Shown: positions 41,168 to 49,687 of the stretch, one piece after another
Layout: each line of letters opens with the position of its first letter
How positions within the stretch are numbered: the stretch's first letter is position 1
Source: Ruegeria sp. AD91A
GTDB taxonomy: Bacteria > Pseudomonadota > Alphaproteobacteria > Rhodobacterales > Rhodobacteraceae
Length of the DNA stretch: 64,000 nt
NCBI RefSeq assembly: GCF_003443535.1
Contig: NZ_CP031947.1
Span: forward strand, 310,001-374,000
Direction of reading: 5' to 3'
Made by a program: the position numbers and the translations under genes
Notes under the pieces: model-generated
The model's input: the letters and a program-made list of their open reading frames with translations, nothing else
Database searches by the model: none
Told to the model about the DNA's origin: nothing

Positions 41168-41959
41168 ATGTACAGTTTCGAGTTTGAGAAACCCTCGACC
41201 ATTGCTGATGCGGTTGCCGCACTGACGGCCGAAGATGCGCAGGCGTTGGGAGGCGGACAGACGCTGATCCCCACGTTGAAGCAACGGTTGGCGGCCCCCT
41301 CCAAGTTGGTGTCGATGAGCGGAATTCCCGAGATGCAAGGCGTTTGCGTCGAGGATGATGGATCGGTGTCGATCGGTGGGGCGACATCGCACGCCGTGGT
41401 GGCCCGCGAGGCTGCAGGAATGCATCCTGCGCTTGCCGCGCTGGCCGGTCAGATCGGCGATCCGGCGGTGCGCAATCGCGGGACCATTGGCGGTTCGGTT
41501 GCCAACAATGACCCTGCGGCCTGTTATCCTGCAGGCGTGTTGGGATCAGGGGCAACTGTTGTGACCAATACACGCCAGATCGCAGCCGATGACTATTTCC
41601 AGGGAATGTTCACGACCGCGCTGGATGAAGGAGAGATCATCACGTCGATCCGTTTCCCGGTACCGCAAGCGGCGAGCTATCAAAAGTTCCTGCAGCCGGC
41701 GTCGCGTTTTGCGCTTGTCGGGGTCTACCTGGCCCGCTTCGCAGACGGAGTACGCGTCGCTGTAACCGGCGCGAGCGAGGACGGAGTTTTCCGGTGGTCC
41801 GAGGCTGAACAGGCGCTGAACAAAGAATTTCGCCCTGATGCCCTTATGGACCTGCGCGTGAACCCAGCAAACATGATTGCGGATCTGCATGGGAGCAAAG
41901 AATACCGAGCACATCTCGTTTCGGTCCTGACCAAACGCGCGGTTGCAGACTGCCTATAA
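41168..41959 (+). CDS. coxM: molybdenum hydroxylase medium subunit, FAD-binding (CoxM)
   Basis: A 263-residue FAD subunit. The PCMH-type FAD motif is ALGGGQTLIPTLKQRLAAP near residue 30, followed by GDPAVRNRGTIGGSVANNDP and the C-terminal CO-dehydrogenase flavoprotein domain (about 165-260, ASYQKFLQPASRFALVGVYL, RVAVTGASEDGVFRW). It accepts electrons from CoxS. Length is slightly short for the family. GGAAAGGAAAAACGA precedes the ATG. It is last in the operon and is closed by a bidirectional terminator. Confidence 0.92.
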   Translation: MYSFEFEKPSTIADAVAALTAEDAQALGGGQTLIPTLKQRLAAPSKLVSMSGIPEMQGVCVEDDGSVSIGGATSHAVVAREAAGMHPALAALAGQIGDPAVRNRGTIGGSVANNDPAACYPAGVLGSGATVVTNTRQIAADDYFQGMFTTALDEGEIITSIRFPVPQAASYQKFLQPASRFALVGVYLARFADGVRVAVTGASEDGVFRWSEAEQALNKEFRPDALMDLRVNPANMIADLHGSKEYRAHLVSVLTKRAVADCL

Positions 41960-41978
41960 TCCACTCTCAAAGAACTCG

Positions 41979-42007
41979 AAAAGCCTCGGTGTAATCCGGG
42001 GCTTTTT
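41979..42007. terminator. bidirectional terminator between coxM and apbE
   Basis: AAAAGCCTCGG and CCGGGGCTTTT form an 11-bp stem with one G-U position and a six-base loop; T5 follows on the plus strand, and on the minus strand the stem ends in a T4 run. It overlaps the apbE stop codon by two bases and serves both convergent units. Confidence 0.75.
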
Positions 42008-42893
42008 ATCCTTGCAGCGTGACCACTTTTCCACTGGGGCGAACACAGATCGCGATGTAATCGCCGGCTGCTCGCGCGAGGGTCGCTGCAATTTCAGACT
42101 CTGAGGCGTAACAGAATGCTGTTGAAAGCGCATCTGCTGCCGCAGCATCCGGCGCCTGGATACTGACCGTTGACCAAAGCGGTGCGTATTCGCCCATCGG
42201 GTCGATGATGTGAGCGCCTCCAGACCGCAGGAGCATGACGCCGGGACTGGACGTAGCGATGGCGCGGTCTTTCAAATGCGTTACTTCGACAAGCCCGTGC
42301 ACTGGATCCGAGACGCCCAGCAGCCACTGACGACCACTTGCAAAATACTCTCCGATATTGACCAGGACCTTTTCCCACCCGGCCTTGCGCAAGGCGTGTA
42401 CGACCAGATCGGTGGCGAAACCTTGAGCGATTCCATTCAGGGTAAGCGCTTGACCTTGACCCAGCTGCACTCGGTTCTTGGATAGACGTACGCGATCCCA
42501 TCCAATCAGCGCTCGAGCGTTTTGAACTTCTTTCACTGAAGTCGCTTGCCAAAGTGGCTGAACCGTCGGATCAAAGCGACCATTCGTGAGGTCGTAAGCC
42601 GCATTGCACGCTTGCAAGAGAGACACGAAAGCGGGATCGGGGCTTTTGAGATGCCCTGTTCGGTTGAGTTCAGATAGGGCGGAGTCCGGGCGGTACAGGC
42701 TGAACAACGTTTCGCATTTTTCCAAAATGGATCGCAGACTGGCAATGGCGTGTTTTGCCTCCACAGGGTCGGCATCCAGTGTCAGACCGATATCGGCCCC
42801 CATGGCGTAGCCCCGCCAACGGGTAGGCAGCGCATGAGATGGAGATGCCAATGCAGCAGCAGAAATGGCCAGAAAGCGGCGGCGATTGATCAT
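42006..42893 (-). CDS. apbE: FAD:protein FMN transferase (ApbE family, NosX-like)
   Basis: A 295-residue ApbE protein. The N-terminus (RRRFLAISAAALASPSHA) looks like a twin-arginine or Sec export signal, so it acts in the periplasm. Family motifs are GADIGLTLDADPVEA, FDPTVQPLW, LNGIAQGFATDLVVHALRKAG, VLVNIGEYFASG and AIATSSPGVMLLRSGGAHIIDP. It transfers FMN from FAD to a Thr/Ser of a target protein; the overlapping upstream gene encodes a NosR-type protein with an FMN-binding domain, the obvious target. The stop-start overlap with nosR is four bases (ATGA). Confidence 0.92.
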   Translation of the reverse strand: MINRRRFLAISAAALASPSHALPTRWRGYAMGADIGLTLDADPVEAKHAIASLRSILEKCETLFSLYRPDSALSELNRTGHLKSPDPAFVSLLQACNAAYDLTNGRFDPTVQPLWQATSVKEVQNARALIGWDRVRLSKNRVQLGQGQALTLNGIAQGFATDLVVHALRKAGWEKVLVNIGEYFASGRQWLLGVSDPVHGLVEVTHLKDRAIATSSPGVMLLRSGGAHIIDPMGEYAPLWSTVSIQAPDAAAADALSTAFCYASESEIAATLARAAGDYIAICVRPSGKVVTLQG

Positions 42894-44953
42894 TCGGCAG
42901 CGACCTCTCTTGTGCGACGACGAGCCGCGACGATCAGAGGAACACAGCGGTTGCGGTCATCGTGTATGGCGACGCAGTCGAGACACTGAAAACACTCATC
43001 ATACTGGATTTGACCGGTTTGCTTGATCGCGCCATATTTACATTTGACCTTGCACAGCTGACAGGGTGACCCGCATTCGGCACGGCGCTCGATCCAGTCG
43101 CGGCCGCGAAGCAATCCGCCTAGCGCAAGGAACGCGCCCAAAGGGCAGACATATCGGCAAAAGCCCTTGAACAAAACCATACTCAATACCAGCCAGAAGA
43201 CGGCGTAGGCGACATAATACCATTCCCGGACAAAGAATGTCGTGATTGCCGTTTTGAATGGCTCAACCTCTGCCGCTTTGTCGACCTGATCAGGCGCAGC
43301 AAGCACAACCACCAGCAACGCCATAAGAACCGCGTATTTTAGCCACTTCAAACGGTTGTCCCATTTTGGCGTCGGTTCGATTTGACGTATGCGCAGAGCT
43401 TTGCCGAGATGATGCGCGAATTCCTGAAGAGCGCCGAAAGGGCAGAGCCACCCGCAAAACAATCCCCTGCCCCATACGATCAGACCTGCAAGTGTCACCA
43501 TCCAGATCAGCAACGAGAACGGATCATAGAGCAGGAAGGTAAAACTACCGCCGTCCAGGGTAGTGCGCAAAGCTCCTAAAACCGTGACGATCGACAATTG
43601 CCCCTGGCCCCACCAACCAACGAAGACCGTGACAAAGGCCAGAACAGCAAGACGTATGGGAGTAAACAGTGGCTGGGCGGCCAAAGCATTCATTCGCAGT
43701 GCCAAACCGGCCAACAGAACAGTCAGAAACAGGCTCAGAATGATCAGATCGGATTGGCGATTTCGCAGCGCTTCAAGCCAGGGCGGTGCCGGTGCAATCT
43801 GCTCTGGTCGATCAAAAAACCTCTCAGGAGTGACGTGTGCAACCTCCAAAGTGACAGAACCAGTTTCAGGCTGGAACATGCCATGTTCGCGAACCGAAAG
43901 AACCTTTAGCACCCATTCCCGGGAAGGGTCGAAGCCCAAGCGCCGGTCAGTGCGCAAGATCATGGCGACACCATCGGGTATGTCGTCGGCCAACTCGACC
44001 AACAGATCGGCGTCCCGTAGAGCGACAGGCAAACCGCCCTGTTCTGCCGAAATCCAGTCGGGTGATGTATTGCGGACGAAATCTTCGCTGACCAAACCAT
44101 GGCGTGCTGTTTCGATCACAAGGATCGGTTCGTCATTGTCCGAAATTTCCATGAAGCGCTGTAACTCTTCATAGCTGTCTTGGGACAAGACAGCGCGAGC
44201 GATGGACTTCGGACCCACATCTACAACCCAGAGGTCCAGATAAGGGTCGTCGGGGTTGTCCTGCGCCTCGGGATCGTCATCTTCCCACAGGGTGCCATCG
44301 AACAGAACGTCAACTTCCGCATTGGTGTAAACCTTGCGTGTAGCGATGCCTTGACCGACCAGATCCTGCCAGTTGAGTTCCTCTTCATAATCTGGATTCG
44401 GAAATGCAGGCGGTGCGCTTGCCAATCCCTGCATTTTCTCGCGCGCGACGGCCAAAGCCGCGCCCATGACGGTTTCATGCGCGATCCGCACACTTGCTGT
44501 CGCCTTTGTAACCCCGTCCAAATAAACCAATGAGGATCCGCGTGCTGCATCGCCGTACGGGTTTCCGACAACGATCGAATCCGATATCGAAAGGCCCCCA
44601 TATTGTTCGAAAAATTTATGGAACGGGGCCTCTCCCAGCCCTGAGACAAATATCGGCTCGTTATGTTCGATCAACTGCACGTCCAGAAAACGCCCTTCAA
44701 GATCCAGCACGATCAGAATATTGATCGGCGCGCCGGAAAAACCGGGTAGCGGTACTAAAGGTTCCGATTCAAAGACATATCCCGCTTCGGCCCCGCCGGA
44801 GTTCAGCAGGCTGTAGACGCCGTTTTCGTTCAACGCCTCTCCCAAGGAGAACGGCGCACGGATGTAGGGCTCTATATCTTCACGCGACAATGGTTCGGCC
44901 AAAACCGCCAGGCTGCTGAACAGCAGCATCAGACTTCCCAGGAGCACGCGCAT
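42890..44953 (-). CDS. nosR: NosR/NirI-type membrane iron-sulfur flavoprotein
   Basis: A 687-residue membrane protein of NosR architecture: signal peptide (VLLGSLMLLFSSLAVLAEPL), periplasmic FMN-binding domain with the flavinylation region SLVYLDGVTKATASVRIA, then membrane helices and polyferredoxin-type cytoplasmic motifs CGWLCPFGALQEFA and CRYVCPLGAFLALGG, ending in two [4Fe-4S] sites (CGSPCQLCKVKCKYG, CFQCLDCVAIHDDRNRC). NosR feeds electrons toward nitrous oxide reductase, but no nosZ, D, F, Y or L gene is nearby, so another electron-transfer role across the membrane is likely here. ApbE is the partner. No terminator or regulator is evident upstream. Confidence 0.9.
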   Translation of the reverse strand: MRVLLGSLMLLFSSLAVLAEPLSREDIEPYIRAPFSLGEALNENGVYSLLNSGGAEAGYVFESEPLVPLPGFSGAPINILIVLDLEGRFLDVQLIEHNEPIFVSGLGEAPFHKFFEQYGGLSISDSIVVGNPYGDAARGSSLVYLDGVTKATASVRIAHETVMGAALAVAREKMQGLASAPPAFPNPDYEEELNWQDLVGQGIATRKVYTNAEVDVLFDGTLWEDDDPEAQDNPDDPYLDLWVVDVGPKSIARAVLSQDSYEELQRFMEISDNDEPILVIETARHGLVSEDFVRNTSPDWISAEQGGLPVALRDADLLVELADDIPDGVAMILRTDRRLGFDPSREWVLKVLSVREHGMFQPETGSVTLEVAHVTPERFFDRPEQIAPAPPWLEALRNRQSDLIILSLFLTVLLAGLALRMNALAAQPLFTPIRLAVLAFVTVFVGWWGQGQLSIVTVLGALRTTLDGGSFTFLLYDPFSLLIWMVTLAGLIVWGRGLFCGWLCPFGALQEFAHHLGKALRIRQIEPTPKWDNRLKWLKYAVLMALLVVVLAAPDQVDKAAEVEPFKTAITTFFVREWYYVAYAVFWLVLSMVLFKGFCRYVCPLGAFLALGGLLRGRDWIERRAECGSPCQLCKVKCKYGAIKQTGQIQYDECFQCLDCVAIHDDRNRCVPLIVAARRRTREVAAE

Positions 44954-45343
44954 GGTCTAAAGACTAACTTTCCGTCCTGCAATGGGACATTCGACGAAAG
45001 TCCTAAGTGCCTGCGCGGCCACCCTCGGGCAGCCCTGCGTTCAATGCTGGCCGTTAAAGCGATTGGTTACCGCAGCCCTGCCAAAGTTGCGAGCACAAGG
45101 AACCCGACTTCAGCAGGTGTTTCCGGCCCCGGTCGGCAAAAAAGTCACCAGGGCACCAAGAGCTAACAAAAGCTCCGGATATGCAGCTGTCCGATGAAGA
45201 GCTGAACTTGGTTCACAGCTCAGTCCAGCACATCTTCGACCTAGGGGTGATATTGGGTTTTTCACTTAAAAGGCTACGCTCTGCCAAAAAAGAACAGGCC
45301 GCCCGGTTAGGACGGCCTGACCCGGTTTTTCTTAAGCCTATGC
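44954..45343. other. 390-base gap between nosR and the BCCT gene
   Basis: Apart from the BCCT terminator at 45285-45319, I see no gene or RNA here. Two small plus-strand frames (starting 44982 and 45181) have no recognisable domain or good ribosome site, and the second runs into the antisense of the transporter gene. The nosR promoter must lie at the left end. Confidence 0.5.
45285..45319 (-). terminator. Rho-independent terminator of the BCCT transporter gene
   Basis: On the minus strand CAGGCCG and CGGCCTG enclose an 11-base loop and are followed by TTCTTTTTT. It starts 25 bases after the transporter stop codon. Confidence 0.85.
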
Positions 45344-47170
45344 TTACTCGGCTGCCTGCGTGCTGCTGGCAGAGTGCTTGTCACGCTGACTGTCGCGGAA
45401 CAGCGCTTTGGCCAGCGATACGCACATCAGGCCCATCACCATTGTGAACGGAAGCGCACCGATGATCATGGCATTGCGCAGCGCGTCCATCGGGTTGTTT
45501 TCACCCGCCGCCAGGATCAGCGCGCCGATCACTGCCGTCAGGATCACACCCCAGATGATGCGGTGCTTGACACCGGTTTCCTGGCTACCACCCGACATGA
45601 TGGTGTTCATGACCAGAATGCCCGAGTCCGCCGACGTCACCAGGAAGGTCATGATCAGGATCACGCACATGACGTTCAGCATGGACAGCAGCCCACCATC
45701 GATCATGTAGGACAGGGTTACGAACAGCTTGTTGGTGTTCGATGCACCGATGATCGCTCCTTCCGCCGCGCCTGCTAGTTCCAGATCGATCGCAGTGCCG
45801 CCCAGAACGGTCATCCAGGCAAAGCACACCAGCGCAGGTGCGAACACGCAGCCCAGGATGAACTCGCGAACGCTGCGACCCTTGGAGATGCGCGCCAGAA
45901 ACAGACCCACGAAGGGCGAGAATGCGATCCACCATGCCCAGTAGAAGGTGGTCCAGCCTGCCTGCCAGCCAAACTGACGTCCTTGCTCACCCGCAGCATA
46001 TGCCGCGGCCAAGGTTGCTTCGTCCAACTCGGCTGCCGCACCTTCCAGACCGCTTTTGAAGCCGTCAAAACTGCCCCATGCGTTGGTTGCGCCCCCCATC
46101 AGGTCTGCGGCGTGTGCTTGCGCTTCAGCCGGCAGGGCCGATGCGAATGCTTCGGCCGACAGCGGGCCATAGGCATTAAAGCTGAGCGACAGGAACTGCA
46201 GTATATAATCGACCATCGCAGTTCCGTAGGTGGTCAAGGCAAAGACAAACGAACCGAAGACCACGAAAGTGCCCAGCAAGATGATCGACAGCACCAAGTT
46301 CAGGTTCGACAGGTACTTAACACCACGGCCGACACCGGAAACAGCCGAAATGATCGACAGGCACATGATGACCACCAAACCTGAGATCAGACCAACCTTG
46401 CTGGGGGTCGGCACCTCTCCGCCCAGATCCATGATCCACTGGATACCAGTGATGGCATAGAGGCCGTCGATGAACTGGCTGACGCCAAAACCGATGGTTA
46501 CGGACACGCCGAGGATCGTTGCAACAACGCCCAAAACGTCGACCACATGGCCGAAAAAGCCGTTGACGAAGCGACCAAACAGCGGAGTCAACGCCGAGCG
46601 GATCGTCAGCGGCATGTCGCGTGTATAAGCGTAGTAGGCCAGCGACAGACCAGTCACCACGTAGATTGCCCAGGCGTGGAAGCCATAATGCAGGAAAGTG
46701 AAACGGTAGGCCGATTGCAGTGCTTCGGGCGTGTTACCTTCGACATCACCAGAAACGACAACCGGATTCGAGCCCCAAAGACCCAGCGGTTCTGCTGTCG
46801 CAAAGACCATGAGACCGACACCCAGACCGGCACCGAACATCATAGAAAACCATGAGAAGTTGGAGAACTCAGGCTTTTCCCCTGGCGTTCCCATGACCCG
46901 ACGACCCGTGGAAGGAATAATCGCAACAACGGCAAGGAAAAGGAAGAAAAACCCGACAATGATGATGTAGAAGCTGTTGAAGACTTCAAGCAACTGGCTG
47001 TTCAGGCTTCCCAGTGTGCTGTTTGCATTCGCAGGGAAAACCAGGGCCCAAAGGACCAGCCCGACCATGATGGCCTTACTGATCAGGGCAATTGGGACGC
47101 TGTAGTTTTCATAGAATCCGGAATTAGCCGTTTCTATTTCAACGTCCGTGAAAGGTTCAGGTATCGACAT
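45344..47170 (-). CDS. BCCT-family quaternary amine / betaine transporter
   Basis: A 608-residue, twelve-helix transporter. The helix-3 glycine stretch MMFGAGLGVGLMVFATAEP matches sodium-coupled BetP-type carriers, and the BCCT signature is TTFYWAWWIAFSPFVGLFLA followed by RISKGRSVREF. A periplasmic insertion of about 75 residues rich in Ala and Glu (around residues 335-410) precedes that signature, as in several marine BCCT proteins. Glycine betaine, choline, carnitine or DMSP are possible substrates; the neighbouring Rieske oxygenase and sarcosine oxidase genes favour glycine betaine. A GGAGGAAC ribosome site precedes the ATG. Confidence 0.93.
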   Translation of the reverse strand: MSIPEPFTDVEIETANSGFYENYSVPIALISKAIMVGLVLWALVFPANANSTLGSLNSQLLEVFNSFYIIIVGFFFLFLAVVAIIPSTGRRVMGTPGEKPEFSNFSWFSMMFGAGLGVGLMVFATAEPLGLWGSNPVVVSGDVEGNTPEALQSAYRFTFLHYGFHAWAIYVVTGLSLAYYAYTRDMPLTIRSALTPLFGRFVNGFFGHVVDVLGVVATILGVSVTIGFGVSQFIDGLYAITGIQWIMDLGGEVPTPSKVGLISGLVVIMCLSIISAVSGVGRGVKYLSNLNLVLSIILLGTFVVFGSFVFALTTYGTAMVDYILQFLSLSFNAYGPLSAEAFASALPAEAQAHAADLMGGATNAWGSFDGFKSGLEGAAAELDEATLAAAYAAGEQGRQFGWQAGWTTFYWAWWIAFSPFVGLFLARISKGRSVREFILGCVFAPALVCFAWMTVLGGTAIDLELAGAAEGAIIGASNTNKLFVTLSYMIDGGLLSMLNVMCVILIMTFLVTSADSGILVMNTIMSGGSQETGVKHRIIWGVILTAVIGALILAAGENNPMDALRNAMIIGALPFTMVMGLMCVSLAKALFRDSQRDKHSASSTQAAE

Positions 47171-47594
47171 ATCGCGCGTTCCTCCTTGAGTGTCGTTTTT
47201 TGTTCTTTAGAAAATAGTGCTGGAAGACACCGCGCTGCACGGTGTGGACCATCATGCACGATGCACAAACTGATGATGAGTTGTGTTCAGCCCAGGTGTG
47301 GGCTTGCAGTAAAAACGCGTGCTCCCATTACGTTCCTTACTGCAGATCTCCTCCCGATTATTCGCTGCCAGCCGACATCCCTGGTCCTAGTGATAAGTCA
47401 GCATGTCTTTAAACATGATCGCAGCGTCGTAAGTGGTTATTGGGCTTCCAACTGCGAAACACCTATAGCATGGGTTAAGTGTTCTAATTTGAAAATCCGA
47501 CACTTCGATTACGTGAAACGACTATAAAACTCACTCGTTTTCTATGTTAGCGAGAACAGTGCGATGCTATGAATTGCGGTGGTTATCATACTGT
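47171..47594. other. 424-base gap upstream of the BCCT gene
   Basis: This AT-richer stretch has no convincing gene; the longest plus-strand frame (from 47186) has no ribosome site or motif. It must contain the transporter promoter. Small symmetric elements are visible, including TGCACGATGCA near 47255, CATCAT/ATGATG flanking it, and CATGT/ACATG near 47403, which may be regulator or leader structures, but none is assignable. Confidence 0.4.
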
Positions 47595-48539
47595 CTATAG
47601 CTTCAGGACCAGTTTCTCGGACTTGGCCCGCGATACACAGGTGCACAGGAACTCGTGGCTTTCCTGTTCTTGCGGTGTGAGTATTCCGTCGCGGTGGTCG
47701 ACCTTTCCTGACACCACGTCAACGATGCAGGACCCGCACAACCCTTCGGAACAGCCGAAATCGACCTGCACGCCGTTGTTTTGCAATACTTCGAGAATGG
47801 TCTCCTCTTTGCCGACCGGGTAGATCGCGCCGGTTGACTGAATTTCGACCTGGAATTCGGCGTTTGTGTCGTGCTCGATATCAGATGCGGCTGCAAATCT
47901 TTCAAAATGGATTGCACCGCCGCGCAAGGATGCACTTGCTTCAAGAACAGCATTCAGCATCGGTTCAGGTCCGCAGGTATACACATCCGCACCCATCGGC
48001 ATCGATTGCATGACCGATGCCAAATCAAACTGACCGTCGGTGTCATCGCAGTGCAAATGATACCATTCATCCAATCCAAGCGTTCGGAACTGCGCATCCA
48101 TCGCGGCATATTCCCTTGACCGTACCAGGTAATAGACCCGAAAATCCTGCCCTCGGTTCATCAATTCCCGCGCCATTGCCACCAGCGGCGTCGCCCCAAT
48201 GCCGCCTGCAATCAACGTGACGTGCCGATCATGGCTTTCGAGTTTGAAGTGATTTCGCGGCCCGCCGATTTCGACCATCGACCCATCTTGCAACGCGTGC
48301 ATCGCCACCGAGCCGCCACGCCCTGCGTCGTCACGTTTGACGGCGACATTGATCAAGCGACCGTCTTGGCTCCAGCTCCATAGTGAATACTGCCGCACCA
48401 GATCATCGGCCAGATGAACATCGACATGTGCCCCGGGTTGAAGGCCCGTGAAGCGGCCGTTTTCGACCTCAAAGCAAAAATCGGACGTGTCCGGGCTCAG
48501 CTGTGTTTTGCGCACGAGGCGAGCAACTTGTGTATCCAT
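47595..48539 (-). CDS. gbcB: oxygenase reductase component (flavin and [2Fe-2S]), GbcB-like
   Basis: A 314-residue phthalate-dioxygenase-reductase-type protein. The flavin-binding barrel has VRQYSLWSWSQDG, the NAD-binding part has TLIAGGIGATPLVAMARELM and YTCGPEPML, and the C-terminal ferredoxin domain has GCSEGLCGSCIVDV with the final cysteine in EFLCTCVSRA. It should deliver NADH electrons to the Rieske oxygenase encoded divergently across a LysR gene. The ATG lies one codon after a possible GTG start. Carnitine monooxygenase reductase (CntB-like) is the main alternative. Confidence 0.85.
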   Translation of the reverse strand: MDTQVARLVRKTQLSPDTSDFCFEVENGRFTGLQPGAHVDVHLADDLVRQYSLWSWSQDGRLINVAVKRDDAGRGGSVAMHALQDGSMVEIGGPRNHFKLESHDRHVTLIAGGIGATPLVAMARELMNRGQDFRVYYLVRSREYAAMDAQFRTLGLDEWYHLHCDDTDGQFDLASVMQSMPMGADVYTCGPEPMLNAVLEASASLRGGAIHFERFAAASDIEHDTNAEFQVEIQSTGAIYPVGKEETILEVLQNNGVQVDFGCSEGLCGSCIVDVVSGKVDHRDGILTPQEQESHEFLCTCVSRAKSEKLVLKL

Positions 48540-48608
48540 CACACGTCCTGTTCGTTCTTGATCGAATTCGATCCTGTACCAGACGGCAAACAGCAGGAAA
48601 AAACATAG

Positions 48609-48623
48609 ATTTCAATTGCAAAT
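48609..48623. promoter_or_regulatory. candidate LysR-type operator
   Basis: ATTTCAATTGCAAAT is near-palindromic and of T-N11-A form. It lies in the AT-rich divergent region, 70 bases upstream of the reductase start and 56 bases before the lysR ATG. Confidence 0.4.
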
Positions 48624-48679
48624 TTTCTCACATTCGGATGAATGGAACTCACCTCTATCCCTTGAGTAACGCAGCAGCC

Positions 48680-49585
48680 ATGTCACGACGCCACTACAAT
48701 CTTCCTCCGCTCACGACATTGTCGGCCTTTGAGGCCGCTGCCCGGCATCTCAGCTTCAAAGAAGCTGCAGGTGAACTGTCCGTTACGCCGGGTGCTGTCA
48801 GCCACCAGATAAAAGCGCTGGAAGGCGAATTGGGTTCAGCGTTGTTTGTCAGAAAGCACCGGGGCGTGGAACTGACCGAGGATGGTCAGGACCTGTTCGA
48901 AGTTCTCGGTTCGTCGTTCCGGCAGATATCGAAGGTGCTTGAAAAGATACGAAGCGGTGATTCAGAGAATCCGGTGACGGTCGGGTCCACTACCGCTGTG
49001 GCGGCATTGTGGCTTTCTCCTTCGGTCATCCGGTTCTGGCAGGACTATCCGTACGTCAAAGTGAACCAGATGGCGCAAGACAAGCCATTCTCGGACAGAC
49101 CGGATATCGACTTTTTCATCCGCTACGGCCGTGACGTGAACTCGCAGCTGAACCATACCAAACTGTACCGTGATACTTTGACGCCAGTCTGTAGCCCCGA
49201 GATGGCCTTGGAACTGAAGGGGGCAAGCCTGGAAGATCTGGTCGAGCGTCGCCTGATCCACCTTGAAACGCAGGACAACACCTGGACCACCTGGCCATCT
49301 TGGTTTCACGACGTTGGATACACCGGAGTTGTACCGGTGCAGTCGCGCGTGAACAGCTATGCGTTGGCGTTGCAGTTGGCCCGCAAAGGGGCTGGACTTG
49401 CATTGGGGTGGAAACGCTTGATCCAACCCATGTTGACCTCGGGAAAACTTGTTGCGTTGGAAGAATTCAGCATACCCGCCCCGAACAATTTTTATCTCGT
49501 CGGTCGCCCGGACGACCAACTGACAGAAGGTGCCCTGGCCTTGAAAAACTGGTTGCTGGATGAATTGTCCGGGAGTTCGGTTTAG
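48680..49585 (+). CDS. LysR-family regulator, GcvA-like
   Basis: A 301-residue LysR-type regulator. The helix-turn-helix reads LPPLTTLSAFEAAARHLSF, AAGELSVTPGAVSHQIKALE and LFVRKHRGVELTEDGQ, the GcvA-type pattern; the effector domain follows from about residue 95. The ATG of MSRRHYN was chosen because homology starts there; the frame is open 59 codons upstream, overlapping the divergent reductase gene. It sits between the reductase and oxygenase genes and probably controls one or both. Confidence 0.9.
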   Translation: MSRRHYNLPPLTTLSAFEAAARHLSFKEAAGELSVTPGAVSHQIKALEGELGSALFVRKHRGVELTEDGQDLFEVLGSSFRQISKVLEKIRSGDSENPVTVGSTTAVAALWLSPSVIRFWQDYPYVKVNQMAQDKPFSDRPDIDFFIRYGRDVNSQLNHTKLYRDTLTPVCSPEMALELKGASLEDLVERRLIHLETQDNTWTTWPSWFHDVGYTGVVPVQSRVNSYALALQLARKGAGLALGWKRLIQPMLTSGKLVALEEFSIPAPNNFYLVGRPDDQLTEGALALKNWLLDELSGSSV

Positions 49586-49687
49586 TTTTCCTCAATCGGT
49601 CATTAGGTTTTTTGATATTGAATGAAGCTGGCTCGACCGGCCAATGGGGTAACGTTTAACGCATTCCGAATTACTCAGGAGCAACCG

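Noticed and set aside
42890..44953. nosR as evidence of denitrification
   Set aside because: No nosZ, nosD, nosF, nosY, nosL or other denitrification gene is present in the window.
44982..45447. Two short plus-strand frames between nosR and the BCCT gene
   Set aside because: No ribosome site or motif; the second runs through the BCCT terminator and into the antisense of the transporter.
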